Positions 1 through 12,505 of a stretch of 64,000 nt of DNA are shown one piece after another (positions within the stretch are counted from its first letter, which is position 1; each line of letters begins with the position of its first letter). The notes below the pieces were generated by a model. It saw nothing but the letters and a program-made list of their open reading frames with translations. It was not told the DNA's origin and searched no databases. The stretch is taken from contig SNVD02014509.1 in the NCBI GenBank assembly GCA_013180625.2, positions 1-64,000 on the forward strand, in the 5' to 3' direction. A program made the translations under genes and the position numbers. The DNA is from Boswellia sacra (taxonomy: Eukaryota > Streptophyta > Magnoliopsida > Sapindales > Burseraceae).

Positions 1-3000
1 AGGCTCCAATCTTTTCTGTTTGGATTCACTGTCTTCTCGAGAATGGACTTGACTTTCTGATTTGAAACTTTAACTTGACCACTAGTTTGTGGATGATATG
101 CAGTAGACACCTTGTGAGTGATGTTGTATTTCTTGAGCAAGGCTTCAAATGATCTGTTGCAGAAGTGTGTCCCTCTGTCACTAATCATGCTCTTGGTGTT
201 CCAAATCTCGCAAAAATGTTAGATTTCACAAAATCTACAACAACTTTGGAATCATTAGTTCTCGTAGCTTTTGCTTCTACCCATTTAGAAACATAATCCA
301 CAGCAAGTATAATGTAAACATTACCAAATGATGAAGGAAAAGGACCCCATGAAATCAATACCCCACACATCAAAAATCTCGACAATAAGTATAGGGGTTT
401 GTGGCATTTGATTTTTGGCACTTAAATTACCTGTCCTTTGACAACGGTCACAAGTTTTGCAGAATAGATATGCATCTTTGAACAATGATGGCTAGTAGAA
501 TCCACAATTAAGAACCTTGAGGGCTGTTCTTTTTGGTCCGAAGTGACCTCCACATGCATAAGAATGATAGAAGGTTAAAATTGAATTAAATTCAGATTCA
601 GAAACGCACCTTTTTATCACTTGGTCAGAACAATACTTCCATAAGTACGGATCATCCCATATGTAATACTTGGCAATGTTCTTGACCTTGTCTCTTTGAG
701 CTCGATTTAAGTCATGTGGTAGCTTCTTCGTAACTAAGTAATTGACAATATCTGCATACCAAGGCGCTGCTACATGTAGAGACAGCAATTGTTCATCCGA
801 AAAACTTTCTTGTAATGGCAGTACATCCTCATCATGGACAATGCGACTAAGATGGTCTGCAACTAAGTTTTCACTTCCCTTCTTATCTTTGATCTCCAAG
901 TCAAATTCCTGTAAAAGGAGTATCCACCTGATAAGCCTTGGTTTTGCATCTTTCTTTGTGAGCAAGTACCTCAAAGCTGCATGATCAGAATAAACGGTTA
1001 CTTTAGTACCAATCAAATAAGATCGAAACTTTTCTAAAGCAAAAATAACCGCTAGCAGCTCTTTCTCAGTGGTAGAATAATTAAGTTGAGCATCATTTAA
1101 AGTCCGAGATGCGTAGTAAATGGCATGTGGAATTTTGCCAATTCGTTGACCCAAAACGGCACCCACAGCATAGTCACTCGCATCGCACATGATCTCGAAT
1201 GGATAATCCCAATTTGGAGATTGGATTATTGGAGCCGAAGTCAAGAGTTCCTTCAGTTTCTCAAATGCCTCTTTGCATTTCTCATCAAATTCAAAGGCCA
1301 CATCATTCTGTAATAATCTGCATAGGGGCAATGCTATCTTCGAGAAATCTTTGATGAATCTACGATAGAAACCTGCATGACCAAGAAACGAACGAATATC
1401 CCGCACACTTGTGGGAGGTGGTAAGGAACATATAAGATCTATCTTGGATTTATCCACCTCTATACCCTTAGCAGAAATAACATGTCCCAAAACTATACCC
1501 TGATCTACCATAAAATGACATTTCTCCCAATTCAGAACAAGGTTAGTTTCTATACATCTTTGAAGTATAAGGGTAAGGTTGTCAAGGCATTTATCAAAAG
1601 AATCACCAAAAACACTAAAGTCATCCATAAATACCTCAATAATGTTCTCAACATAATCAGAGAAAATACTTACCATACACCTTTGGAAAGTGGCAGGGGC
1701 ATTGCAAAGACCGAATGGCATGCGTCGATAGGCAAATGTACCGAATGGGCATGTGAATGTAGTTTTCTCTTGATCCTCAGGGGCAATGACAATCTGATTA
1801 TATCCTGAATAGCCATCAAGAAAACAATAATGAGAATGACCTGCTAACCTCTCTAGCATTTGATCAATGAATGGCAAAGGAAAGTGATCCTTGCGAGTTG
1901 CTGAATTGAGCTTCCGATAATCAATACAAACTCGCCAGCCAGTTTGGATACGAGTGGGAACTAGCTCATTATTGTCATTCTTAACCACCGTAACACCAGA
2001 TTTCTTCGGTACAACTTGGACTAGACTCACCCACTTGCTGTCTGAAATTGGATAAATCACACCCACATCTAACAATTTCAGGATTTCTTTCTTGACAACT
2101 TCCATCATTGGAGGATTCAACCTCTGCTGTGCTTCTCGAGTGGGCTTGGATCCTTCTTCTAATAAGATACGGTGCATGCATATGGCTGGGCTAATACTTT
2201 TGATGTCAGCGATTATCCACCCAATGGCTGTTTTGTGATCTCGAAGCACTCGGATGAGTTTCTCTTCTTGTAATGGTGCAAGGCCCTTTGCTATTATGAC
2301 TGGAAAAGTGTCTTTCTCACCCAGGAATACATGCTTCAAATGATCTGGAAGAGGCTTAAGCTCCAAGGCAGGTGCTTTCATCACAGAAGGAAGAAGTTTC
2401 TCATTAGATAAAGGCAATTCAATGTACGAAACATCATACCTGTTTGTGGTGATAGCTATAGTCCCATCCAAGCTTGCCACAGCTTCCTCCACTTCTTTAG
2501 ACACTTGTATCAACTTCCTCGATTCTCTGGAATTTTCTGCCCCTACGTGCTCACTAATGGCTACTTCCAATGCATCATTGCGAGTTAACTCAAAAAGTTG
2601 TTGTGCCAAAGAATCGATAACATCCACTGCAAAAACAGAATGCAAGTCACTAGGGTACCTCATTGCCTCCAAAATATTGAAACGGATCACCTCGCCATCA
2701 AATTCCATGGTAAGAGTGCCATCATGAACATCAATCTTAGTTCGGGCAGTTTTCAAGAATGGTCTCCCCAAAAGAATCGGTGTTGAATTGGGAGATGTCT
2801 CATCCTCCATTTCAAGAACATAAAAGTCTGCTGGAAATACCAATTGATTCACCTGCACAAGCACATCTTCCACAACTCCCTTGGGATATGCATTAGAACG
2901 ATCAGCAAGTTGAATGATAATACCATTTTCCGCAAGGGGTCCAAGATTCAAGGAAGCATAAATAGAATATGGCATGACATTAATAGATGCTCCTAAATCT

Positions 3001-3226
3001 AACATAGCTCTTTCAAACTTTGTATTACCAATGGTGCATTGAATGGTGAACGTACCTGGATCTTTGCATTTCGGAGGAATTTTTCTTTGCAATACAGCTG
3101 AAACATTTTCCCCCACACGTACCTTCTCATTTCCTTTCAACTTTCTCTTGTTGGTGCATAACTCCTTGAGAAATTTTGCATAACGAGGTACTTGCTTAAT
3201 AGCATCCAGAAGTGGTATAGATCTCT
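1..3226 (-). pseudogene. Ty3/gypsy (Athila/Tat-type) pol: protease, RT, RNase H, partial integrase
   Basis: The main open stretch (3140 down to 492, 882 codons) carries an aspartic protease with DLGAS at residues 48-52, reverse transcriptase at about 405-580 with FMDD at 504-507, RNase H at about 645-768 with TEKE at 691-694, and the start of the integrase zinc-binding domain. Protein similarity continues upstream to about 3226 (IPLLDAIKQVPRYA), the usual gag-protease linker. A TAG replaces the Trp expected after GFY at the end of the open stretch. Integrase continues at 491-1 but shifts frame near 340 and again near 190. The second catalytic Asp (SDRGTHF) is present, but the expected catalytic Glu reads Lys at 69-71. 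DLGAS and FMDDF fit the Athila/Tat clade as I know it. The element runs off the left edge. It is a dead pol; confidence in the family is high. Confidence 0.93.
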
Positions 3227-4590
3227 TATTCTTCTTCTTTTATTCTTTTTTTTCCTTTTTTTCCTTTTTTTTCTTTTTTTTTTATTACACTTCCCCTCCC
3301 CCACACTCAAACAACACATTGTCCCCAATGTGTAAGTATGTGGACAATAAGTACAAATTGGCTTTTTTCTTTTTTTCTTTTTTTTTTTACAAACACAATA
3401 GAACTCACTTGCATTGCTCATGACACATCCCAACCTCCTCAACTTCCCAAAACCAGAACATAGCTCAAAATTTAATTGTGAATGATCTACATGCTCATAG
3501 GTAAGGGATAAACTGTTTGGAACAAATTCATTTGAGGTTAGGAAATCTTTTAGTGAGTTAAAAAAGAAAAAGGCTTACAGAGGCTCAAAGGGGTAACTAG
3601 GGATCAATTTCAGTCAAGGTTGGCTATTAAGGCTCAAATGGTCCAAAGATGGCCTAAATCATTTCCCCAATGTTGCACAGTCTAGGATTTCGCCTCGAGT
3701 GACCATCAAACAAGTTCTAGAATTCATTGAAATATGAGGAAACATTTAAATTACATAAACTTTCTCTAAGTGAACAAATAACTCAGTGATAATAGCTCCG
3801 TGCTCAATGTTGCGCAAGGAATCAAAAGCAAAGCGAAAACCAATAAATATTTCAAGCACACAGATCCATGCATCATTTATCATTTTCCTGTAGAAGTAAT
3901 AAGAATCTATACCCTTAAGTGTTCTTAAAAAGACAAAAGAAGAGAATAAAGAGATCTATACCTTAGTGTTTTCTTACAAAAGAAAGAAACAACAAAGTGT
4001 GGGGTGTAAAGTTTTCTTTGTTTTTCTACAAAAAAAAAAAAAGATGAGGGTTCTCAAAAGTTTGGGGAGTAACTGGTGAATGGAATAAAGTTGTGTTATA
4101 GGGTTGAGCTCTAAATATCTTGATGATTTATGTGTTTGTGGGTGATTTGATCCCATTCATTATCCTTTATCATACCTTCCCCCAAGCCAAACGTTACAAG
4201 CTTAATAAAGTCCTACTTGATCCTTGGTGTTGTGCATGTCTACATTAGTGGAGAGTTACTTGAAAAGCAGGCATATGAAGTTCATTTATACACACATCTT
4301 CAATATTAAATATGATTCATTTTTATGCATAAACTCATCCGGGTTACAAGTGATTAGGTGAGAATGGCTCTACACACACACACTTGGAGGAATTGAAGTG
4401 AAGCGAAACTAATTTTTGAGATAAAATTCTTGATCAAGTGCATTATTTTGAAGTATTCCTTGGGTTATAATTAAGTACCATCTTTGAGGCCTATTTGCAG
4501 CTAAACTGTGTGTTTTAAGTTTTTTCTTTGAATCGGTTTCGATTTCGTTTTTGTTTCATATTGGTGTAGTTGCTCGAGGACTAAGCAAAG
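3227..4590. other. Non-coding flank of the gypsy element with polypyrimidine tract
   Basis: 3227-3290 and 3361-3390 are almost pure T/C runs. They create a spurious lysine-rich reading frame on the minus strand. A motif at 3300-3345 (CATTGGGGACAATG on the minus strand, followed by GTGTGGGGG) and another at 3587-3612 (TTGATCCCTAGTTACCCC on the minus strand) resemble, from memory, non-coding blocks of Athila/Tat elements. From about 4140 rightwards the sequence reads better as plus-strand 3' non-coding DNA leading to the tract at 4594-4608. The strand of the similarity therefore seems to change within this stretch. No gene is seen. Confidence 0.55.
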
Positions 4591-4593
4591 TTT

Positions 4594-4608
4594 AACTTTG
4601 GGGGAATT
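4594..4608 (+). other. Polypurine tract of a gypsy element
   Basis: The stretch AACTTTGGGGGAATT sits directly before an LTR that starts TGATAGGTG. This is the position and composition of the plus-strand primer of an LTR retrotransposon. It fixes the following LTR as a 3' LTR on the plus strand, opposite to the pol at 1-3226. Confidence 0.8.
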
Positions 4609-6105
4609 TGATAGGTGGTTTTAATTTATGTATCATTTTCATATCAATTCATCTATTTTTTCTGGATAATCCTTGGTATTTTTATGTTTTTGTGTGGTTT
4701 TAATATTTGTAGGAGTTTTGGAGGAACTTGCACCAAATTGAAGTAAAACCCTTCATTTTCACCTCTGCTAGTCAACCATCTTCTCGGATTTAATTGTATT
4801 GATATACAATGAACCGGATAACATGTTATATACCGTTGGAAAGTTCTCGAAATCTATTTTCTAGAGAAATTTACATAAATCCATTCAGTGTACCAAAAGT
4901 TATAATCGAAACAGTGTGAGAAGTGTAGAAATGTAATTCCACAAATCACTGTAGCATGTATAATACGGGATACTGTAGCAGGTTACTGTAGCAGAGTATA
5001 TAAACACATTTTAGGGTTTTATTTTGAAATAAATTGAAGAGGGAGAACGTGGTGGAGGCTGCAACTCTGGAATTCTCTCATCTCCTGGAGTTTTTGAAGG
5101 AGAAAGAAAGCTTGGAAAGAGGAAGAATTACAATCCAAAGAGATTTACATCAAAATTGCTAAGTTTTTCCATTCCCTTTCATTTTCTGGAAAGTTTGCAT
5201 GTTGTATTGTATTTGCCACGTTTTTGAACATGTGTAACTGAATCTGAATTGGTTGAGGGTGATTTCAAAGCCCTTGATATAGTTTTTGTGAGTTGATTGT
5301 ATAAGAAGTTGTTATCCAATTCTCTAATTGAAGTTGCTTGTATTTTCCCATATCTAATGCTTATGATTGCTTGCTGATTGTATTTGGGGTGGCCAACTAA
5401 ATATAATCTGGCTGTTGTCTATTGCTAGATTAGAAATCTTGATCCGTAATTATCTTGAATTTTCAATCATTAGTAGCAAAATTGTGATCAGAGATTGCAA
5501 TTGGAAAATACAACCTAGGTTAAATAATCCGAACCTGTGTGATTATTGCTTAGATCAACCTGTCTTTCTTTTCGTAATGCTTCCATTGAATTAAACTCAG
5601 AGAGCTTATTCTAGGTTGTTTAATGGATAGAGATTAAATAAAGAACTTGTTTTATTTAACAAAAAGTAAGGAAAGATTGGGATAACAGAGCTTGTTGTTA
5701 TCTACGGTTGATAACTTCAATGCTGTAATTGGATGACAATTCTATGTTAATTCACAAATTCATATCTTGTGGCAAAGAAAGAACCCTTAACCAAGTGTCT
5801 CTCATTGATTTTTCACTCCATTTTACTTTGTGTTGTGTTATTGTGCATTTACATTAATATTTCATTTAGTTAATCCATCAACAAAACCCCCCATTTATTC
5901 TGTTGTTGCTTTTGAATAACAAATTCAATTAGAATCAATTCTCGTGGGAACGATATCTACTTATCACTTTATTACTTGTGCGACTAGTATACTTGCTAGT
6001 TTTGAACGCATCATATACACAGAATGTTAAACATCATTAATTCTAAAGTTTTATTATTGGTTGATTTATTATTTTAGAGTGATGCGATTTGCACCACACC
6101 TATCA
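4609..6105 (+). repeat. 3' LTR of a Ty3/gypsy (Athila/Tat-type) element
   Basis: The segment starts TGATAGGTG and ends CACCTATCA, a perfect 9-bp terminal inverted pair, and is 1497 bp long, in the range known for this clade. A TATA box (TATATAAA, 4997-5004) lies about a quarter of the way in, in plus orientation. Three copies of ACTGTAGCA stand just upstream. No primer-binding site follows position 6105, so this is a 3' or solo LTR. The first five bases after it are ACTAA; the matching target duplication is not visible in the window. Confidence 0.82.
4948..5004 (+). promoter_or_regulatory. LTR promoter: three ACTGTAGCA repeats and a TATA box
   Basis: ACTGTAGCA occurs at 4948-4956, 4972-4980 and 4985-4993, followed at once by TATATAAA at 4997-5004. 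Repeats packed against a TATA box inside an LTR fit a U3 core promoter with binding-site repeats. The role is inferred from position; the bound factor is unknown. Confidence 0.55.
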
Positions 6106-9100
6106 ACTAAAGAGCCCTATTTCTTAAGTTTAAAAGGGTAAAAATCTAAATAAATTAAATAATTAAGGAGTAAGATCTTATTTCTTTTGTACCCATCATA
6201 ATCTTATTGGAATTTTTTTAGGTTTTGATGAACAGTAGTTGAAGCGTCTAGGGTTTTACTTTGGTGTGAAGCGTAACATTTAAGATGATCTTGTTTCATA
6301 CAGATAGTACACAGATATGACTTGGTTTAATGGAATATTTTAGATTTATTTGAAGAGTAATTCTATGATGTTGGAGTAAAATTCTCATTATTGATAACGA
6401 GTAAAATATCAACCGTTAGATGTGATGAGTGGCTCTTACTAATTCAACGGAATTAAACTTTACTACTTAAAGTAGTTACAATTAAATAAATAAAATTTAA
6501 CTTTTTTTAACCATCTTCAAACCTATCTAACATAGTTATTCCGTCTTCAAACTTATCATAACGCAATTAATTCTTCCTTCTCAATCTTTTAATGAACTTC
6601 TCTCTTCTATCACTGTCTTTATTATACTTTCTCTTTGTAGGTGATTAAGATCTTCATTCTCTTTTTCTTATATTCTCATGTTTAAAGGAATATTTTATCT
6701 CCATTTGCAAATTTTTCTTTTTCATTCTACGACGTAGTCCTAATTTTTATAGAAGTATTTGTATTTTTTTCTTTTTCTTTAATTTGCTTTTATTTATGTT
6801 AGGACAATGCCACATCAACTGCCACGTGTCCTAGTCAATCTATGTGGCTTTGATGTGTTTGCATTTTGAAGAAAACAAATCTTGTGGTATTTATTACTTT
6901 CTTACTTTTCTGTTTTAACTGATTCAGTTAAGTGGTACTTAACTGGATAATAGTTCCAGGATATGGATTTGTATTAGGAAAGTTTTTATTCTATCTCACT
7001 TTAGGAAAAGATATATATTATGGTTATTGCTCAAGTCCTAACGTGATTTAGTTTTCCTATGTCATTAAGATTTACAGGATAATGAATGATTTGTGAAGAT
7101 AATGAAGAATCCTTGCTCAGTAAGGAAAGTGTGTTGGACGTGTATAACTAGAAAACTTTAGTTTATGTCTAGTTCTGATTTTTATGTGCAAGCTATTACA
7201 TTAAGCTTAAGTAGAAACAAGGCTTTATATTTATCATGAGTGTAATAATCAATTGGGGTTGATTGTTTCTTTGGATATTTGTAATCCAATTTTGAGAGGG
7301 ACTCAAATTGTGAGAAGTGCAGCAAACTTTTAGGAAGTTGGTTTGCTATGGATGAAGTTTTTGGTGATAAGAATGTTGTTTATATATGATAGGTAAGGTT
7401 AAGTAAATGTGGGGTTCAACAACTATAAAATTGTAGTCCTTGTAAGCGTAAACATTATAGTGAATTGCAGCTTAGTTGCCCATAGATGTATGATTGATTA
7501 AGTTGAACCACGTAAAACTCTTCTACGCAATTTTTAATTATGTTTGTTATATTTTTCATATCTGCTGTAGTTTTGTTTTACGTAACTAAGTCTGTGGCTT
7601 CAGAACTTACGATCTATATTATTTTTTCAATGATTAAAGATTTAGTTTCAAAAAATTTAGTTGACACATTGGTTCTTGAATTCTTTTTCTGGTGTGAGGA
7701 TAAATTAAAAAGAAAATACTGCTCGTTTGCTTCGGTATTATAGGAATAAAAAAGGCGAGCTAGGGAGACCGCTAGAATTTGCAACTGGAAGAGCGATGGT
7801 GGAGCCGTCACAGCCCAAGAGAGAGAGAGATTGAGAGCCAAAAGAAAAAGAAGAAAAAGCAAGAGATGAAAGGAAAAACTAAAATTGATTCTTAATTGGG
7901 AAACTCCTTTACAGCCCATAGATTTTGACAATACATTGAGACCCACGAGCAAACAAAATACTTAAGAAAATTACATTTGCATCCTCACTAAAAGTGGCCG
8001 TGAGAACATCAATAGACAATTTTTAGTTGAATTTTTCATGAGGGAGGCATGCGATCTGTTATAGAAGTCGAGATGAAACTTATGATTATCTAGGTTATAG
8101 TCAATTCAATTAAACGAAGCAATAAAAAAAATTAAAATTATTTTGAATAGTCATATTAATTGCAAGAAGTTCAAAATTATTCAAACCACCATATTCATTG
8201 CAACAAATTAAAAATTATTTTCAAAATATGTTGTATATAATTAAGTTTTATTAAGAACCTTATCATTCAAGCAAAATATATTTGTCAATTACTTTTATTG
8301 GTCATAAGATTTCGACATAATTAATGAAATAAATATATACACCCTATCATGGAAGCTATTCTTAACGATGCATAATACCTGTATATCTATATGAGAAACA
8401 AAATTGTTGGTTTATAATTGATTTTAGGATATCGTTAAACTTGACTAAAGTATAATCAAATTAGATAATTCATGCATGTGATGAAATAATAATTTTTTTT
8501 AAAGAAAAGTATATAAATGGTTTTTAAATTGATAATAACAACTAACCTATGGATTTTTTTAGGATTCGGGTATAAATATATGAATTTTTTATCTAATTAT
8601 ATTTATTTGAATATTTTTTTTCTAAAGTCATTCTATGATGTTGTTTAAAAAAAAAGAAGAAATGTTATTAACCCTCTTAAGTAAATCAGAAGTAATAGTT
8701 ATTTTAAAAGGTATATAATACATTTAATTAACCATTTAATCAAGTTATTTATCTAAAAAAAATTAATCAACTTGACAAACGTTCTATTTTTCAAATACCT
8801 TCCTTTTTAAACCTTCTTCTCCATCTCCACCCCATTTATTAAGTGTTGAGTTGGTTTGCTTGATGGTTAACACCTAATTAGATGTCTGTCTAGCTCAAAT
8901 GCTTCCTGAGACGCTTGTCCAGCGTCACCATATCGAGATCTATCTATTAATATGTATACGTTCAGAAAAATGTAGGTATATTTATCACTTACCATAAACT
9001 TGACTACACAAGTAAGGATTATTTCATTAGTTACATTTTGGTTGACTTAGAGTGTGTTTGGTTGCATTAATCCAAGGAGGAAATGACTTAGGATTACTTA

Positions 9101-9246
9101 GGACTATGTTTGTTTTTTTGGTTGAAATTTCTGAGTAAGGAAATAAAATTTCTTAGAAATTATAATTATTTTTCAACAATTATTTTTCCACTTCCCCACC
9201 TTAGGAAAACTTAGTTTTCTTAGGAATACTATATTAAATTACTAAA
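6106..9246. other. Intergenic AT-rich DNA, no gene recognised
   Basis: Short open frames at 7540-7743 (+) and 7614-7952 (-) show no domain and lie in low-complexity DNA. A short GA run lies near 7821-7833. At 9053-9070 the phrase GTGTGTTTGGTTG resembles the terminus of many plant hAT-like MITEs, but no partner end was found before the retrotransposon at 9247. I see nothing else to name. Confidence 0.5.
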
Positions 9247-10110
9247 TGTAAGTTCTGGAAGTATGCAGTTATAAGTAATATAATAGTAAATTGTAATGTA
9301 AATTGGCACAAGAGGATTTTACGTGGTTCGGTTATAAAACCTATATCCACAGACAGCTTTAAGAGCTTCAATTCATAAGTTCTTGTTTGTACAATCTTCA
9401 GGATCGTTTACAGTGCTGACTCACTCTGACACACTGACTTAATCTTTGTAAAACAAAATTTTGTCAAGATCTTAAACTATAGTGACACTGCTCACTTTCT
9501 GTCATAAATAACTTAACAACACACTGTTAAGTAAATCATAATCACAACTTGTGACACTAAATTACATAAACATTTAACTCGCAAGTTCTCTCAAGTGTAT
9601 ACTAACTCAGACAGACCTAATAAAAAATTCATGCCCGATTACAATCTTTCATACATGAATAAAACATTCATAAAATCAAATCAATAAAGCATTCCAATTT
9701 GCGTTGAAGCTCTCCTCTTAATCCTTGGAATACCGTGACATAAACTCACACAACCAATGTATATATGTGATAACGTTATATACATATTGGATGCCTAATC
9801 GAAATCTCCTTAAAATCCTGTAAAAATCCTAATCAAACTCTTATTAGGATAAAGATAAATATAATAGGAAGTGATCTAAGTAACTCCTAAAGGAATTAGA
9901 ATACAAATATATATTCTCCTATTTTAACTAGGATATATTAAATAATGTCATAATCTAAGAGGATATTTATTATGAATCAAATACTTCCTAAAATATATTT
10001 CTAGAAATAGTAAAATAAGAAACAATATAATATTCTTGTTTTATCACAAGTGGTTCCAAAAATCATCATGTGCATGGCACATGCAAGTGTAGTACACGTT
10101 GGCACTAAAA
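9247..10110 (-). repeat. 3' LTR of family A copy 1
   Basis: The segment begins TGTAAGTTCTGG and ends near GGCACTAAAA at 10110, matching the right-hand LTR that starts at 18280 along its whole length once the nested insertion there is removed (864 versus about 861 bp). The last dinucleotide is AA rather than CA, a likely mutation. It also preserves the uninterrupted version of the site into which the solo LTR inserted in the partner LTR (around 9767). Confidence 0.88.
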
Positions 10111-10600
10111 AGCTTCCCCTTTTTGGCAACTTGTGATGAAAACACCACACTGTTTTTGATCAAAGAAAATCACATAGAGATAAGTTAGACATAACTATAA
10201 GCAATCATGATCTATTAAACAGAAATATCATGCTTAAGGAAATAACAATAGTATGCAGTTACAAAGCACATAACAGAACAAGGTCTGAACATGTTTATCC
10301 TGCAAAACACCACAAAGTGTAGTTGACAAACAACACTTCAACCATATCATGATCAGAGCAAATAACAAAAACATACATCAAATGAAATAGGTAGAGAATA
10401 ACACAAAGCATAAAAAGTCCTTACTCCCCCTTACTTCTTGTATACTGCCCTTGAGAAGAAGAAGCAACAAAATATCAAACAGAATTAGAATTATCGGTAT
10501 CAAATCAAAATCAAAACAGAATTGAAAAATAGAGTTATATTAGAAACTTGAGTTATATCAGAAACTCCTTCTCCCCCTTGATTTTAGGCCAAGTTGCCAA
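10111..10600 (-). other. Non-coding region with several polypurine tracts, family A copy 1
   Basis: Pyrimidine runs on the plus strand, read as purine tracts on the element strand, occur at 10113-10124 (next to the LTR), 10421-10429 and 10570-10578. Repeated tracts of the form AAGGGGGAG ahead of the 3' LTR are a described hallmark of Sireviruses. The one beside the LTR is the probable plus-strand primer. No coding capacity is seen between them. Confidence 0.65.
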
Positions 10601-10602
10601 AA

Positions 10603-12505
10603 CTAACGCAGTCGTGGAGACTTGTGAACAGGTAGAGAAGAAGAACTGCCAGAGCACTTCTTGAACTTGTCAGCCTTCATTTTGTATCTTTTGCCAGTAG
10701 TAGTGGGTGTAGGCTGTTCAGTGGGCACAGAAGCGGGCTGTGCTTCAGTTGTCTCGGAGGAAGTTGTAGTGACTTCAACCACAATCTTGCGAATTTCCTT
10801 ATCAAGGCGTTCAGCACTGGTTTCTATTGTTTGCAACTCAACAACAAGATGTTGTGAGGGTACCAGTGACTCTATTATAAGTGTAGATGGTAGTGGTCTG
10901 GCTGGTGCAGTTGTGTCTACTGCAGGAGGGGGTTTCGGAGTGTGTTCTGCATGTGGTATAGTTATGGCTTCCGGTGGGGGTGATTGTGTTAATGGTGGAC
11001 AGTCATGATGTGCTATTTCAGGGACTAGAGAAACATGAGGTTCTGCCTTTGCAGTGGGTGAAGACAATGTCATCTCGGGTTGTGCTTGTTTTGGTTCATC
11101 TGACAAGGATTCATCTCTCAGTGTTGGAGCTATTGATTCAATTTTCTTCTTCCTCTTGTCAGATGGTTTCTTCACCATTTTAACCTTCTTCTTTCCCTTC
11201 AATTCAGTTTCCTTTGTTGTCATCTTGAATTTCTTTTTCTTCTTCTTTTATGCTATTATGTCTGTCTCAATAGTAGTTTGTTTAGCTTGATATTCTGTAG
11301 GTATTGGCTCAGTTACTTCAGGCAGTGGTGTATCAGTCTCTGGCATGTGCTCAACAAACTGCTCAGGAACCATATTTTCTATTTCCATAGGCTGCGGTTC
11401 TTCTGTAGCACCAAATTGTCCTACAAACTTTGCCTCCAAAACAGACTATTTTGCTTTGATGTCTTTAAGATCTTGCACAATATCAGTCAAGACAGAATTT
11501 ATCAAAGCCAGTTGTTCTTCTATATTGCTCATGGGATTTTTTCGGACTCTTCTGGGTTTTGGTTCAGGTGCAGGTAGATCAGTTTTATCATGCAAGCGAT
11601 GTAGAAATTCTTTTGTGATTGATTTGGATAGAATTTTTAGTGTGTTCTTTAGGACTTATAGGGATACCATTTTGTGCTAAAATCCCTTGAATTAAACAAG
11701 GAAAAACAAGCAAATGGTAGTTAGATTTATATGGAGCAATCTGAACAATCATTCTATAAACCAATAAACCAAAATTAATAGGTCTACTGGTGCCGAAACA
11801 GAACAAAAACTTCACTCTATCTTCCCAGACTTGATTTTGTTATGATGAGGGAAACCAGTTAAATTTTGCAATTTTATGTAACACCCTATACTTCTTTTTG
11901 AGATATCGTTGGTCAATTCCATCCCTCGGATTCTAATCTGTCTCCTCCATAGTCAATTCCTTAATCACGACTGCCATATCAAAATTTTCATCCAAAGAGT
12001 GCAAACTACCATTGGAATATCAAAGAATCTGTTTATGACATTCGGTGAGAATTTCACAAACTTTCCTCTACAATACACTTTATGATAATGATAAATTTTT
12101 GGATCATCATAGGAAGTAGAGATATTGGCATAAAACTCTTGAATTAAGGACTTCACAGGGGGTAGGAAGTTGTTTAACGTTTAAGTCCAGTATATAGACT
12201 CAAGAAGCTCACTAAAACCATAGTTGTTGAAATCGGTCAACTTCATTGGCCTTTCCATCTGCAACTTCCTTTTTGAAGTATACTTCAAGAATTTCTGCTT
12301 GATGGTTGCGGTGAGGAATTTGTTAGACTTCGGTTTCACCTTGTCTTTCATCTTCTTGACTAGAATCAACTCGTCTTCACTCATAACAGGATCAATCAGG
12401 ATTTCTTCATGAGGTTGTTGCGAATGAGACGATTGTACACTATCGTTACTGTTGTAACCAGAGTCATTTTGTGAAGATGAGGAACTATTGGTCTTTGACC
12501 ATTGT
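10603..12505 (-). pseudogene. Third (env-like) ORF of family A copy 1, degenerate
   Basis: Downstream of RNase H lies a coding remnant of roughly 630 codons in several frames: a Ser-rich start (about 12500-12390), a conserved block (12384-11965) with KFVKFSPNVINRFFDIP, a middle block (11815-11588) with GILAQNGIPIS, a Glu/Pro-rich block (11439-11248), and a Lys-rich then Pro/Thr-rich tail (11223-10603) ending in KSPRLR. The same order and both ends occur in copy 2 (23214-25150), which supports descent from a real gene. The FY.N / GK.V.FSP..IN..F.IP pattern recalls, from memory, a plant retroelement protein family annotated as putative plant transposon protein. Whether it is an envelope-like protein is unknown; I see no convincing transmembrane segment. 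Stops separate the blocks. Confidence 0.72.

Noticed and set aside
3137..3442. 101-codon lysine-rich open frame
   Set aside because: Created by T/C runs read on the other strand; only the last part overlaps the true pol linker, and in a different frame.
7614..7952. 112-codon minus-strand frame with a Leu/Phe-rich segment that looks like a membrane helix
   Set aside because: The segment comes from a TTTC/AGAGAG low-complexity stretch; no family resemblance or supporting context.
9053..9246. MITE terminus at GTGTGTTTGGTTG
   Set aside because: Only one end is visible; no inverted partner on either side of the adjacent retrotransposon.
10661..11680. Several plus-strand open frames across the third ORF
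   Set aside because: Antisense shadows of the minus-strand coding remnant, with biased Val/Ser/Gly composition.
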